64,000 nt of DNA from Niastella soli (GTDB taxonomy: Bacteria > Bacteroidota > Bacteroidia > Chitinophagales > Chitinophagaceae): the NCBI RefSeq assembly GCF_017742245.1, contig NZ_JAGHKO010000001.1:1889061-1953060 (forward strand). The letters are read 5' to 3'. Of this stretch, positions 7,337-16,964 are shown piece by piece. Position numbers and translations under genes: made by a program. The notes beneath the pieces are model-generated. The model was not told where the DNA came from, did not search any database, and saw only the letters and a list, made by a program, of their open reading frames with translations. Each line of letters begins with the position of its first letter. Positions within the stretch are counted from its first letter, which is position 1.

Positions 7337-10102
7337 TTAAAACCTGATATTAAAGTTTACGAACGGAATGGCATTACCGAAAATGGACAGCTTATAACCA
7401 TTGATAGCGCCATTTTCTGAAACATAATACACTGAATATGGATTTCTTCTGGCAGTAAGGTTGTATATCCCCACCGTCCAGGAATTATGGGTTTTCTGAT
7501 GCACTTTATGATTGCCTTCAATATTCATCGACAGGTCGGTGCGGAAATAGTCGGGAATACGGTACGCATTGCGATCAGCATATAAAGCCCGCCAGGAGTT
7601 GGAATAAAAGAAACGCCCGATGGGTAAGGTAATGGGACGGCCCGTACTATAAGTGATATTCATGGAAACACTAAACCGGTGACTGAACCGGTAGTTACCT
7701 ACCATGGTAATATCGTTTGGTTTATCATAGCTGGCGGGGTAATACTTGCCATTATTGATCAACTCACCTTTGGTAGAATCATCCATTTTCAGCAGTATGC
7801 GCGACCAGGTGTAACTGATCCATCCATTTAACTTGCCGGTCTGTTTTTTAACCATCAACTCTACTCCATAGGCTTTTCCTTTAGTGCCTATTACATCTGT
7901 TTCAATATGGTGGTTCAGCACCAACTGTGCTCCGCTTTTGTAATCGAGGTAATTTTTTATATTCTTATAATATACTTCCGCCGAAGTTTCGATGGTGTTC
8001 GATTTGAAGTTCTTGTATAGACCAAACGAAACCTGGTCGCCCAATTGGGGTTTAATATTGGGGTCGCTCAATTTCCATATGTCTGTGGGAGAAATAGCGG
8101 TAGTATTGGATAAAACATGGATGTATTGCCGTAGTGAATTGTACCCGGCTTTTACCGAAAAGCTTTGGGTGATGCTGTAACGAAGCGCCAACCGGTATTC
8201 CGGCCCCTGATAGGTATGAATGAATTTGTTTTTTGCATAGGTCGTTTGTTGCAGCAGGTTGTCATCAGTTACGGGTAAGCCGGGCGCATATTCATTTACC
8301 GTTTTGGGGCCAAGAAAATTGAAGATGGAATACCGTAATCCTGCCTGTAGTGACAATTCATCGGTAATATTCCATTTTTCACTGAGGTAGGCGGCGCTTT
8401 CCAGGGCATGTTCTGTTTCCATATTATCCGCTATTATCTGCGATGGTTTGCTGTTGGGCTCATACGTGCCGGGATGCAGCAGGTAACGGATGGAGCTGAT
8501 GCCAAAATCAACCGTATGGTTGGCATTGATATACCAGTTGAAATCAGTTTTGAAATTATACTGGTTGATGTCGAATTTCATTTTGTATGCAAATAGGCTG
8601 TCTTTATCGCTGCCTATTCCGTAGTCGTAATGATCGTGCCCGGCAGTAAGCACCATGGTAAGTTTATTATTGAATAGGTGTTTCCATTTTAGGGATACGT
8701 TGGTATTTCTATAACCATATGTTGTATCGCTGTTCAAGTTAAAACGGTCCTTGCTCAAATACCCTGTTATATACAGGTTGTTATTTTTATTGAACTGGTG
8801 ACTGATGTTCAGGTTCAGGTCATAAAACGAAGCCTTGCTGTGTTTGTATTCATTGGGGAGAAATTGTAGCAGCCAGTTGGCATAGGTTGTTCTGGCGCCC
8901 ACAATAAAAGAAGTTTTATCCTTTTTAATTGGACCTTCCAGGGTAATGCGGCTGGTAAGTAAGCCAATACCTGCTACCCCTGCAAATTCCTTTTTATTGC
9001 CTTCACGACTGTTGATATCGAGCACTGACGAAAGACGGCCGCCATATTTGGATGGTATACTGCTTTTATAAAGTTCTACATCCTTCACCACTTCGGGATT
9101 GAATGCGGAGAAGAAGCCAAAAAAGTGCGAGGGATTGTAAATAGTAGCATCGTTAAATAAGATCAGGTTCTGGTCGGCTGATCCACCGCGTACATTAAAG
9201 CCAGTGCTGGCTTCGCCAACGGTTTTTACTCCGGGCAACATAAGTACTGCTTTTATAATATCGGCTTCCCCAAAAGCAGTTGGTACCTGTTTGATGGCTT
9301 TTATGGTAAGGCGGTCAATACCCATTTGCACATTACGAACGTTGGCCAGCTTTTGTGCAGAAACGATCACTTCTTTTAATGAAGTAACGCGCTCATCCAT
9401 ATCTATATTAAAATTGCCGGTTGAATATACCATTACCTGCCGCCGTGTATCTTTCATGCCAATACCCTGAATGGAGAGCGCATTGCGGCCTTTAGGCAGG
9501 GTGATAGAATAGTAGCCATATTGGTCTGTGGCCGCCGTTACTGCAGGATTCAGGGATGTAATAGTGGCGCCTGCTATCGGTTCCCCGGTCTTTATATTTC
9601 GCACATAACCGGCCATGACCACCGAACCTGTACCTGGATTGTTATTTCGGATACCGATCTCAAAGAGTTTATTTTCTATAGAAGCGTCTACACGGATTTT
9701 CTTTTTATCGCCATAATAGGGGGGCACTCCTTGCAGCGTATCTGTTGTTGGAGCAGATAAGAAACCAGGTGGTAATGTGGTCTTTATAATAGCACCTTTA
9801 GTGAGTAATACATAGTGCTGTTTTTCCGGGATGGCAAAATGATATTCTGAATTGGCAAATACCAGCTCCAGCACTTTTTGCAGCGATACATTGGTGACAG
9901 ATACGCTAATACGCAGGCTGTCGAACTGGGCGGCATCATAATAAAAGTGATAGCCGGTTTGTGTTTCCAGTTCCATGATCAGGCTATCAACAGGCGCTCC
10001 CTGCAGTTCAATGCTCACTCTTTTTGAGCCAGGTTGTGCATAGATGGAGAGGCTAACCAGGAAAAGAAGGTTAATTAATATAAGCAGTTGCAGTTTTCTC
10101 AT
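7337..10102 (-). CDS. TonB-dependent receptor with STN and carboxypeptidase-like domains
   Basis: A 921-residue outer-membrane receptor. Signal peptide about 1-22 (ending SIYAQ). A short secretin/TonB N-terminal (STN) domain covers about 28-105 (VSIELQGAPVDSLIMELETQ). A carboxypeptidase-regulatory-like beta domain covers about 163-240 (GYVRNIKTGEPIAGATI). The plug covers about 262-370 (GEASTGFNVRGGSADQNLILFNDA), and a 22-strand-type barrel runs to the C-terminal NFNIRF. It imports an unknown substrate using TonB energy. An STN domain normally contacts an inner-membrane FecR-type anti-sigma factor, but none is adjacent. Upstream gene spacing is 1 bp and downstream is 12 bp, so it is co-transcribed with DUF4249 partners. 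Confidence 0.93.
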   Translation of the reverse strand: MRKLQLLILINLLFLVSLSIYAQPGSKRVSIELQGAPVDSLIMELETQTGYHFYYDAAQFDSLRISVSVTNVSLQKVLELVFANSEYHFAIPEKQHYVLLTKGAIIKTTLPPGFLSAPTTDTLQGVPPYYGDKKKIRVDASIENKLFEIGIRNNNPGTGSVVMAGYVRNIKTGEPIAGATITSLNPAVTAATDQYGYYSITLPKGRNALSIQGIGMKDTRRQVMVYSTGNFNIDMDERVTSLKEVIVSAQKLANVRNVQMGIDRLTIKAIKQVPTAFGEADIIKAVLMLPGVKTVGEASTGFNVRGGSADQNLILFNDATIYNPSHFFGFFSAFNPEVVKDVELYKSSIPSKYGGRLSSVLDINSREGNKKEFAGVAGIGLLTSRITLEGPIKKDKTSFIVGARTTYANWLLQFLPNEYKHSKASFYDLNLNISHQFNKNNNLYITGYLSKDRFNLNSDTTYGYRNTNVSLKWKHLFNNKLTMVLTAGHDHYDYGIGSDKDSLFAYKMKFDINQYNFKTDFNWYINANHTVDFGISSIRYLLHPGTYEPNSKPSQIIADNMETEHALESAAYLSEKWNITDELSLQAGLRYSIFNFLGPKTVNEYAPGLPVTDDNLLQQTTYAKNKFIHTYQGPEYRLALRYSITQSFSVKAGYNSLRQYIHVLSNTTAISPTDIWKLSDPNIKPQLGDQVSFGLYKNFKSNTIETSAEVYYKNIKNYLDYKSGAQLVLNHHIETDVIGTKGKAYGVELMVKKQTGKLNGWISYTWSRILLKMDDSTKGELINNGKYYPASYDKPNDITMVGNYRFSHRFSVSMNITYSTGRPITLPIGRFFYSNSWRALYADRNAYRIPDYFRTDLSMNIEGNHKVHQKTHNSWTVGIYNLTARRNPYSVYYVSENGAINGYKLSIFGNAIPFVNFNIRF

Positions 10103-10103
10103 G

Positions 10104-10823
10104 TTACTTGTTTATCAGATCATAATAGGCAGCAGCTTTCACGATAGCGTTTTCCGGGTTTTTTCGGAATTTGATCCTGTTCTTGCGGAGATATTGTTTT
10201 ACCTGCGGCGCTTTATTTTTTAAAACAGTTAAAAGGGTTTTATAATTTTTGATGTAATAAAACCTGCCTTCCTGCTTAATAAACACTGCATTGGTTTGAA
10301 TAAACTCCCGTTCTACTTCGTCCTTGATCGTTTCTTCAATAACCTTTCCCCTTTTTACCAGCACTTTTGTATTACCGGTATATGCTTCATCGTAGAAGCC
10401 AGTAATAATTGGCGACCCGGAAGCACTATCGGCCTTTAAAAGAATGAAGTGATGATCAAGCAGGGTAAATGATTGTACTTTTTCTGATATCAATCCAACT
10501 TTTGAAAACCCGTTGTGGTGTTGAATGACCACCTGATCTTTTAACTGGTCGTATAACATAGACACATTGGCAAACTCCAGACCATCGTATACAAGAGTGC
10601 CTGTTGACAGTTCTCTTTGCAGAAAGTATGCATGACCTTTTATTTTGGAGGAATAGCCCAGGTGTTCAAACCCATTATACAAACGGGATTGTTTTTCAAT
10701 AAAAGGATTATAAACATCACCGGCTTTAACAATGATTGGCAACGTGGCAGGAGTATTGTTTTGCGCCTTCCCCGAGAGTATAGGGGCCGCAAAAGCTAAT
10801 ACGAAAGCAGCATGTTTTAACAT
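10104..10823 (-). CDS. Secreted protein of unknown function, operon leader
   Basis: A 239-residue protein with a signal peptide (about 1-20, MLKHAAFVLAFAAPILSGKAQ). The mature part is beta-rich for about 150 residues and then basic and helical (KQYLRKNRIKFRKNPENAI). I recognise no domain. It is the first gene of the operon with the STN-type TonB receptor (1-bp gap), so it probably works with that transporter in the periplasm or outer membrane. Upstream, the words ACAAGATAAAT occur twice, about 68 bp apart, and may be promoter or operator elements. Confidence 0.7.
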   Translation of the reverse strand: MLKHAAFVLAFAAPILSGKAQNNTPATLPIIVKAGDVYNPFIEKQSRLYNGFEHLGYSSKIKGHAYFLQRELSTGTLVYDGLEFANVSMLYDQLKDQVVIQHHNGFSKVGLISEKVQSFTLLDHHFILLKADSASGSPIITGFYDEAYTGNTKVLVKRGKVIEETIKDEVEREFIQTNAVFIKQEGRFYYIKNYKTLLTVLKNKAPQVKQYLRKNRIKFRKNPENAIVKAAAYYDLINK

Positions 10824-11469
10824 TATGCAGTTAATTTTTTCTCATGTGTATATCTGTATTACCAGATTTCTTCTGTAAGTGTTGCATTACAAGATAAATT
10901 TCTGGTAAAGCGGTTGTCTATTTTTTTCCCTGATAGATCGCCTGCGGTTTTGGAACTACAAGATAAATAATGTCATGTATGAAAGAGGGAGTATTAATGA
11001 AAATTAATTTTAAAAACGTCTGCGTGACAATCATATTAAGCTTTTTTTAGCAGGGACCATATAAACATCACCACATTTCGGTTGTTATAACTAGTTACAA
11101 AGTTTTTTGAGAAGCAATGTGACGGCAGCTTGTCACATTGCTGACGATCCGGGAGTAGTTGCTTCATCAGGCTGACTGTTTTCCCCGCTGGGTCCATCAG
11201 TAGTATTTTGTCAGGTTCCGGGAAAGTAAAGAGCATGGCAGAACTGATGATCGGACCCTCTTGACCGGGCATCTGAAGCCTTGCCCTGTTTCTCTGCAAC
11301 TTCGCGACTGTGTGCCGCCATAGCAGTGGGGAAAGGTGCAGCAACGGGTCCTCAATTAGTAATTGCGCGGCACTTTATAAGATTTCCTGATAACGCCAGT
11401 AAATGACATTTTCTTAATCAATTGAGTATTAAGCAAATAATTTTTGAAAATTATCTAATATTTTGCCCG
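10824..11469. other. Intergenic region with one strong hairpin
   Basis: Divergent spacer between the DUF4249 operon and the FAD oxidoreductase. It carries a perfect 10-bp stem GCAATGTGAC / GTCACATTGC with an 8-nt loop (11114-11141) and the two ACAAGATAAAT repeats near 10890 and 10957. A 102-codon minus-strand open frame (11036-11344) has GC-richer composition, but its translation has no recognisable domain and the hairpin lies inside it. I treat it as doubtful. Confidence 0.45.
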
Positions 11470-11503
11470 TTTGTCCCAAACCAATCGTAATGGAGTAAAT
11501 TTG
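11470..11503 (+). promoter_or_regulatory. Bacteroidota-type promoter of the FAD oxidoreductase
   Basis: TTTG (-33 type) and TAAATTTG (a perfect TAnnTTTG -7 box) are separated by 22 nt, with the coding start 38 nt downstream of the box. A short GCCGC-TTGC-GCGGC hairpin lies in the leader, followed by a clear AAAGGAG ribosome-binding site. Confidence 0.6.
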
Positions 11504-11541
11504 CACGCCGCTTGCGCGGCCCCAATCAAAGGAGAAGATTC

Positions 11542-14469
11542 ATGAACAATTCTTTACAGCAATTGGCTAAAGACCTCGAAGGTGACTTGTATTTTGATAA
11601 AACAATGCGGGTTTTGTATGCTACTGACGCTTCGGCTTATCGCGAAATGCCCCTGGCCGTAGCCATACCGCGAAATATAAATGATATTAAGAAGCTGATC
11701 AGCTTTGCCCATACTCATAAAACCTCGCTGATACCGCGAACGGCGGGTACCTCCCTTGCGGGGCAGGTAGTGGGAAATGGTATCATAGTAGATGTTTCCA
11801 AAAACTTTACACAAATACTGGAGCTGAATTCGGCCGAACATTGGGTACGTGTTCAACCCGGGGTTATCAGGGATGAGCTGAACCTGTTCCTGAAGCCGCA
11901 TGGCCTGTACTTTGGCCCAGAAACTTCAACCGCCAATCGCGCCATGATCGGTGGTATGGTGGGTAACAATTCCTGTGGCTCCAATTCAGTAATATATCGC
12001 AGCACGCGTGAACATTTGCTTGAAGTAAAAGCGTTACTAAGCGATGGTTCCGAAGCCGTGTTTTCGTCCATGGATATCGATGAATTCCATAAAAAGTGCG
12101 AAGGCAATACGCTGGAGGCCAATATTTATAAAACTGTCCGCAGCCTGTTAAGCAATTACGATAACCAGGTTGAGATCAGAAAAGAATTTCCCAAGCAAAG
12201 CATTGAGCGCAGGAATACGGGTTATGCAATGGATGTGATGCTGGAGATGGCGCCATTTACTGCGGGTGGCCCCGATTTTAATTTTTGCAGCCTCATCGCC
12301 GGTTCAGAAGGTACCCTGGCATTCCTTACCGAAATAAAATTGAACGTAGTGCCGCTGCCGCCCAAAGAAACCGGGTTGCTGTGTGTACACTTCAATTCAA
12401 TTGATGAATCGCTGCGCGCCAATTTGATCGCGTTGAAATATAATCCCCGCGCCAGCGAACTGATAGACCATTATATACTTGAATGCACAAAAGATAATAT
12501 AGAGCAACGCAAGAACCGTTTCTTTGTACAGGGCGATCCCGGGGCCATCCTTGTAGTGGAATATGCCGGCGCCACCCGGGAAGAAATAGCCGCAACTGCT
12601 AAAAAAGTAGAAGAAGAAATGCGGGCAGCTGGCTTGGGTTATCATTTTCCACTGCTGTTTGGCGACGATACCAAAAAGATCTGGACGTTACGCAAAGCGG
12701 GATTAGGGCTGTTGAGTAATTTACCGGGCGATGAAAAAGCCGTGCCGGTAATTGAAGACACTGCGGTAGATGTAAACGACCTGCCAGCTTATATCCGCGA
12801 CTTTAATGAAATATTGAAGAAACATAACCTGTATTCGGTGCATTACGCGCATGCCGGTTCAGGTGAAATACATTTACGCCCCATCATTAATTTAAAAACG
12901 GAAGAAGGGAATGCATTGTTCCGCATCATTGCTGAAGAAATAGCTACCCTTGTAAAAAAATATTCCGGTTCATTAAGCGGTGAACATGGTGATGGCCGCT
13001 TACGTGGTGAGTTCATTCCGCAAATGGTGGGCGAAAAGAACTATCAATTACTAAAGCAGGTTAAATATACCTGGGACCCCGACAATATTTTCAACCCCAA
13101 CAAGATCGTGGATACCCCATCCATGAACAGTATGTTGCGGTATACGCCGGGCCAAAAAACACCGGCCTTTAAAACGGTGTTCCGGTATCATAACCAGGAT
13201 GTGTTGCAGCACGCCGAACAATGTAATGGTTCGGGCGACTGCCGTAAAACGCATTTATCGGGTGGAACCATGTGTCCTTCCTTTATGGCTACCCGAAATG
13301 AAAAGGACACTACCCGCGCCAGGGCCAACATTTTACGCGAAATGCTTACGCATTCCGACAAGGTCAATCGCTTTGATCATAAAGAGATCTATGAAGTAAT
13401 GGACCTGTGTTTGAGCTGCAAAGGCTGCAAATCAGAATGTCCATCGAACGTGGATGTAGCCAAACTGAAAGCAGAGTTTTTGCAACAGTATTATGATGCG
13501 AATGGTGTGCCCATGCGTTCAAAGTTGATTGCCAATTTCTCGGCATCGGCAAAGCTGGGCGCCATTGCACCAGGGTTATACAATTTTGCTGTTACTAATC
13601 CAGTGATAGGAAAATGGATAAAACAGTTCTCTGGTTTTGCGGTGAAACGCAGTATGCCCACCTTGTATAAAACCACTTTACAAAGCTGGTATAAGAAAAA
13701 CAAGGCAGAAGGCAGCGGGCAGAAGGCAGAAAGAATACAGAAAAAGGTATATCTGTTCTGTGATGAGTTTACGAATTATAATGATACTGAGATTGGAATA
13801 AAGGCCATTCAGTTGTTGGAGAAGCTGGGTTATGACGTGGTTATACCACAACATTTGGAAAGTGGCAGAACCTGGTTGTCGAAAGGATTGTTACGTAAGG
13901 CAAAAGAGATCGTCAATAAAAATATTGCACTTTTACACCCAATAGTTTCAGCAGAAACGCCGCTCATAGGTATTGAACCATCGGCTATTCTCACCTTCCG
14001 GGATGAGTACATTGACCTGGCTACAGATGAACAACTGGAAGCCGCCCGGCAACTGGCTAAGCATGTATTCACTTTCGAAGAGTTTATAGCCCGCGAAATA
14101 GAGAAAGGTGCTATTAGCAAAGAACAATTTACTACTGAGAAGAAAGTGATCCAGTTGCATGGACATTGTCAGCAAAAGGCATTGTCATCAACAGCCCCAT
14201 CGGTAAAAATGATGTCGTTACCGGAAAATTATACGGTACAAACCATCCCATCAGGTTGTTGCGGTATGGCCGGTTCATTTGGCTTTGAAAAAGAGCACTA
14301 TGACCTGTCGATGAAAATAGGGGAGCTGGTTTTGTTCCCCACTGTACGCAAACAACCGGCGGAGGTGATCATTGCAGCGCCCGGCACCAGCTGCCGCCAC
14401 CAGGTGCTGGATGGCACCGGTAAACATGCCTTACACCCCGTAGAAGTGTTGTTTAATGCACTTAAGTAA
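11542..14469 (+). CDS. FAD-linked oxidase / 4Fe-4S / CCG-domain 2-hydroxyacid dehydrogenase
   Basis: A 975-residue fused flavin and iron-sulfur oxidoreductase, similar to D-lactate / D-2-hydroxyglutarate dehydrogenases of the YdiJ type. Domains in order: FAD_binding_4 (about 30-215, PRTAGTSLAGQVVGNGIIVD); FAD-oxidase C (about 260-530, SGSLSGEHGDGRLRGEF); a ferredoxin-like cluster with CNGSGDC and CLSCKGCKSECP (about 565-640); and a C-terminal cysteine-rich CCG part (HGHCQQKAL, then SGCCGMAGSFGF). It probably oxidises a D-2-hydroxyacid and passes electrons to the respiratory chain. I chose the ATG after the AAAGGAG site; a TTG 30 nt upstream is in frame but precedes the site. A terminator follows directly. 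The exact substrate cannot be read from sequence. Confidence 0.92.
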   Translation: MNNSLQQLAKDLEGDLYFDKTMRVLYATDASAYREMPLAVAIPRNINDIKKLISFAHTHKTSLIPRTAGTSLAGQVVGNGIIVDVSKNFTQILELNSAEHWVRVQPGVIRDELNLFLKPHGLYFGPETSTANRAMIGGMVGNNSCGSNSVIYRSTREHLLEVKALLSDGSEAVFSSMDIDEFHKKCEGNTLEANIYKTVRSLLSNYDNQVEIRKEFPKQSIERRNTGYAMDVMLEMAPFTAGGPDFNFCSLIAGSEGTLAFLTEIKLNVVPLPPKETGLLCVHFNSIDESLRANLIALKYNPRASELIDHYILECTKDNIEQRKNRFFVQGDPGAILVVEYAGATREEIAATAKKVEEEMRAAGLGYHFPLLFGDDTKKIWTLRKAGLGLLSNLPGDEKAVPVIEDTAVDVNDLPAYIRDFNEILKKHNLYSVHYAHAGSGEIHLRPIINLKTEEGNALFRIIAEEIATLVKKYSGSLSGEHGDGRLRGEFIPQMVGEKNYQLLKQVKYTWDPDNIFNPNKIVDTPSMNSMLRYTPGQKTPAFKTVFRYHNQDVLQHAEQCNGSGDCRKTHLSGGTMCPSFMATRNEKDTTRARANILREMLTHSDKVNRFDHKEIYEVMDLCLSCKGCKSECPSNVDVAKLKAEFLQQYYDANGVPMRSKLIANFSASAKLGAIAPGLYNFAVTNPVIGKWIKQFSGFAVKRSMPTLYKTTLQSWYKKNKAEGSGQKAERIQKKVYLFCDEFTNYNDTEIGIKAIQLLEKLGYDVVIPQHLESGRTWLSKGLLRKAKEIVNKNIALLHPIVSAETPLIGIEPSAILTFRDEYIDLATDEQLEAARQLAKHVFTFEEFIAREIEKGAISKEQFTTEKKVIQLHGHCQQKALSSTAPSVKMMSLPENYTVQTIPSGCCGMAGSFGFEKEHYDLSMKIGELVLFPTVRKQPAEVIIAAPGTSCRHQVLDGTGKHALHPVEVLFNALK

Positions 14470-14494
14470 GTATTGAAAATTTTTTATATGCACA

Positions 14495-14524
14495 ACCCTT
14501 CCGATTTATTCGGGAGGTTTTTTT
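14495..14524 (+). terminator. Terminator after FAD oxidoreductase
   Basis: Stem CCTTCCGA / TCGGGAGG (one G-T pair) with a short TTTAT loop, followed by eight T residues, about 25 nt after the stop codon. Confidence 0.82.
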
Positions 14525-15135
14525 GAAGGAAATACTTTCAAATCTCACGTTTCCGGACTCGATCCGACCTCAATGCTATCTCAATGGTTTCTCTTTGGTA
14601 CCTCTTTGCCTCCTCTTTGGGTCCTCGGAATTCGAGGTCTTTCGGGGGGGAATCGAGGAGGATCCGAGGAGGCAAAGAGAAGAAAATAGCAAACATCACC
14701 GGATTTCGACCATTCGTCACACCGGTTTCCTCGCTCCGTCACACCATTAAAGGTAATTCCGGGAAGAAATTACCATCCGTCACATGAATCGGGAATTTCA
14801 TCCCATCGATCCGGGAACATCGCCCCATTTATTAAAAAGTGGAAATCACTTGCATCTATCTTTGAAATTCGTATACCGACGAGTGGGAGTCTGTCGGCAT
14901 ATGGAAGTTCTTTGACTTATTGATGCCAAATACAGGGTTGCATTAGCTAGCTGTAGTAGTAACGAAATAGGCCTACGAACCTAATAACTTAAACTTAGAA
15001 CACTGAACTTAGGACTCGGAAACACTGAACCCGGAACTCCTAACTAAATTACCGTTCGTGGTACAGATAGGTCGTTTGTCTAAGAGTGTACCGCATTTTG
15101 TTGATTATTAGGTAACTTAGGTAAGAATTCGGGGT
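14525..15135. other. Long intergenic region with GC-rich inverted repeat
   Basis: About 610 bp with no supportable gene; overlapping short open frames here are by-products of the repeat. A perfect 14-bp inverted repeat, CTCTTTGCCTCCTC / GAGGAGGCAAAGAG, spans about 14599-14680 and encloses a smaller dyad CCTCG-GAATT-CGAGG. Nearer the kinase gene, the word ACACTGAAC is repeated twice within 25 bp among related GAACT words (14990-15045). The region probably also holds the promoter of the two-component pair. Confidence 0.5.
14599..14680. repeat. Perfect 14-bp inverted repeat with inner dyad
   Basis: Arms CTCTTTGCCTCCTC and GAGGAGGCAAAGAG match perfectly, and an inner CCTCG / CGAGG pair can form a second stem. 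The segment is far more GC-rich than its flanks. No T-run follows, so it is not a simple terminator. It could be a structured RNA or a small palindromic element. Confidence 0.6.
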
Positions 15136-16170
15136 ATGCATTACAACAAAAGCAATGTAAGGTTAAGTGTTTTGTTTTGGCTGCTTTACTTTTTGTACGA
15201 GTGGCTGGGGCAGGCTGCACTTTCAAGTGAGTATCTCCGTTACCTCATTAATGCCTCCGTAATTGTGCCCATTACCGGTATGGCTACCTGGTTCACCATT
15301 GAGGTATTGATAAAGAAGTTCCTGCTTAAAAAAAGAATTGTTGCTTTCCGCATCGGTTTTGTAGTAGGTTTGGTGGCATTTACTCTCATCCGGCGTGCAT
15401 TTAACTATTTCTATACTTACCCCCATTATTGGCCAGAGGGGTTGAAGACCACTTCTTACTGGTGGTTTCCCAAACTTTTGATCGAGGGGGTGAACATTTA
15501 CCTGATTGTGGCTCTGTATACCATGTTCTATTTTTTAAGGGCCTGGTACGAACAACAACGGCTTGCCCAGGAATTACAACGCGATAAGGCCATTGCGCAA
15601 CTGGAATTATTAAAGAACCAGGTGCAGCCCCATTTTATCTTCAATACACTCAATAATATTTATTCGCTGTCGCTAAAGAACAGCCCCAGAACATCGGACC
15701 TTATTTACCGGTTATCGTCATTATTGAGTTATATGTTGTATGACAGCCGTCAGGAGTTCATTCCCGTGAGCAAGGAAATGGAATACATCCATAACTATAT
15801 TGAACTGGAGAAAATACGGTATGGCGAGCGCCTCGATGTGGCCGTGAATTGTTTTGATTCCGTTGATCAGTTCACCATACCACCTCTCCTGATATTGCCA
15901 TTGGTGGAGAACAGTTTTAAACACGGCGTTAGTAATGATGTGGGGAATAGCTGGATCCGGGTTGATCTTTCGGTAAAAGACGACTGGCTTACAGTAAAGA
16001 TCGAGAACAGCCGGATCTCAGATGCCTATAATGGCCATGCAGTGTACAAAGGAATAGGTATGGAAAATGTAAAAAAACGATTGGAGATCATTTATCCCGA
16101 ACGGCATGAATATAAATGCATGAGTGAAGGCCAGTCGTTTTTAACTATACTTAAAATTAAAAAAAGCTGA
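15136..16170 (+). CDS. LytS/YehU-type sensor histidine kinase
   Basis: A 344-residue inner-membrane kinase. Four hydrophobic segments occupy about 11-29, 37-58, 70-88 and 117-135. A linker helix precedes the His_kinase domain (PF06580 type), with the phospho-acceptor His166 in QVQPHFIFNTLNNIY. The ATP-binding domain includes LILPLVENSFKHGV (N box) and GIGMENVKKRLEIIY (G box). It lacks a periplasmic sensor domain, so the signal is probably sensed in the membrane. It is followed 1 bp later by its LytTR response regulator, the standard pairing. Confidence 0.93.
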   Translation: MHYNKSNVRLSVLFWLLYFLYEWLGQAALSSEYLRYLINASVIVPITGMATWFTIEVLIKKFLLKKRIVAFRIGFVVGLVAFTLIRRAFNYFYTYPHYWPEGLKTTSYWWFPKLLIEGVNIYLIVALYTMFYFLRAWYEQQRLAQELQRDKAIAQLELLKNQVQPHFIFNTLNNIYSLSLKNSPRTSDLIYRLSSLLSYMLYDSRQEFIPVSKEMEYIHNYIELEKIRYGERLDVAVNCFDSVDQFTIPPLLILPLVENSFKHGVSNDVGNSWIRVDLSVKDDWLTVKIENSRISDAYNGHAVYKGIGMENVKKRLEIIYPERHEYKCMSEGQSFLTILKIKKS

Positions 16171-16171
16171 T

Positions 16172-16888
16172 GTGAAAATACAATGTCTTATAGTAGATGA
16201 CGAGCCGCCTGCCCGGGAGTTACTGGCTTCTTATATTGATAAGATGGACGACCTTGAAATAATCGGTCAGTGTGGCAATGCGCTGGAGGCATTTGCTTTT
16301 ATTCAAAAATATCCCGTTCATATCCTGTTCCTCGATATTCAAATGCCCAGAATGAATGGGTTGGAGTTAATAAAATCATTACAGGAAAGACCGCGTATTA
16401 TATTGACCACCGCTTATCGCGAGTTTGCGGTTGAAGGGTTTGAGCTGGATGTGCTTGATTACCTGGTTAAACCCGTAACGTTTGAACGGTTCCTGAAATC
16501 TATTTCAAAATACCATCAGTATAATATCCTGAAACAACCCGCTGCCATCGAGAACCGGGAGGAAGCATTTGAAAAAGCGTACATGTATTTTAAAGTGAAT
16601 AAAGAACTGGTGAAAATATTTTTGAAGGAGATCATTTATATTGAAAGCATAAAGGACTATGTAAAAATAGTTACACCTGGCAAGAGTGTGATCACCTATC
16701 AGCGTATTGGGTATATGGAAGAAAAATTACCGGAGAATAAATTCGTACGCATTCATAAATCGTACATTATTTCGGTTGATAAGATAGTAAGCTATAATAA
16801 CGAAGAGGTGAATGTGCAGTCTATCTCTTTGCCCATTGGCAGAAATTTTAAACAACAGTTTTTAAGGAGTCTGAAATCGGAAGTATAA
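16172..16888 (+). CDS. LytTR-family response regulator
   Basis: A 238-residue protein: receiver domain about 3-120, with acidic pocket DDE at 9-11, phospho-acceptor Asp55 in LFLDIQMP and Lys100 in YLVKPV; then a LytTR DNA-binding domain about 140-235 (IIYIESIKDYVKIVT, FVRIHKSYIISVDKI, LPIGRNFKQQF). GTG start, one base after the kinase stop codon, so translational coupling is likely. The targets of such pairs in Bacteroidota are usually unlinked and cannot be deduced here. Confidence 0.93.
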   Translation: MKIQCLIVDDEPPARELLASYIDKMDDLEIIGQCGNALEAFAFIQKYPVHILFLDIQMPRMNGLELIKSLQERPRIILTTAYREFAVEGFELDVLDYLVKPVTFERFLKSISKYHQYNILKQPAAIENREEAFEKAYMYFKVNKELVKIFLKEIIYIESIKDYVKIVTPGKSVITYQRIGYMEEKLPENKFVRIHKSYIISVDKIVSYNNEEVNVQSISLPIGRNFKQQFLRSLKSEV

Positions 16889-16890
16889 AG

Positions 16891-16934
16891 CCAGAAGTAT
16901 GAGGTAAGAAAATTCGCTAGCCTCCTACTTCTGG
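16891..16934. terminator. Hairpin between convergent genes
   Basis: Arms CCAGAAGTATGAGG and CCTCCTACTTCTGG pair with one mismatch over 14 bp around a 16-nt loop. It starts 3 nt after the response regulator stop codon and faces a convergent gene. There is no long T-run, so its terminator role is inferred from position. Confidence 0.55.
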
Positions 16935-16964
16935 ATCTTATCTATTGAGTGATTCGCTATAGAC

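Noticed and set aside
11114-11141. TGTGAC...GTCACA dyad as a third CRP-type site
   Set aside because: The spacing between TGTGA and TCACA is 10 nt, not 6, so it does not fit the site class seen at 43.1 kb.
11036-11344. Possible 102-residue minus-strand gene
   Set aside because: No recognisable domain, signal or upstream promoter, and a perfect 10-bp hairpin lies inside it. Kept as intergenic.
14523-14787. Overlapping short open frames in both directions
   Set aside because: They are by-products of the GC-rich inverted repeat; the translations mirror each other and show no protein features.
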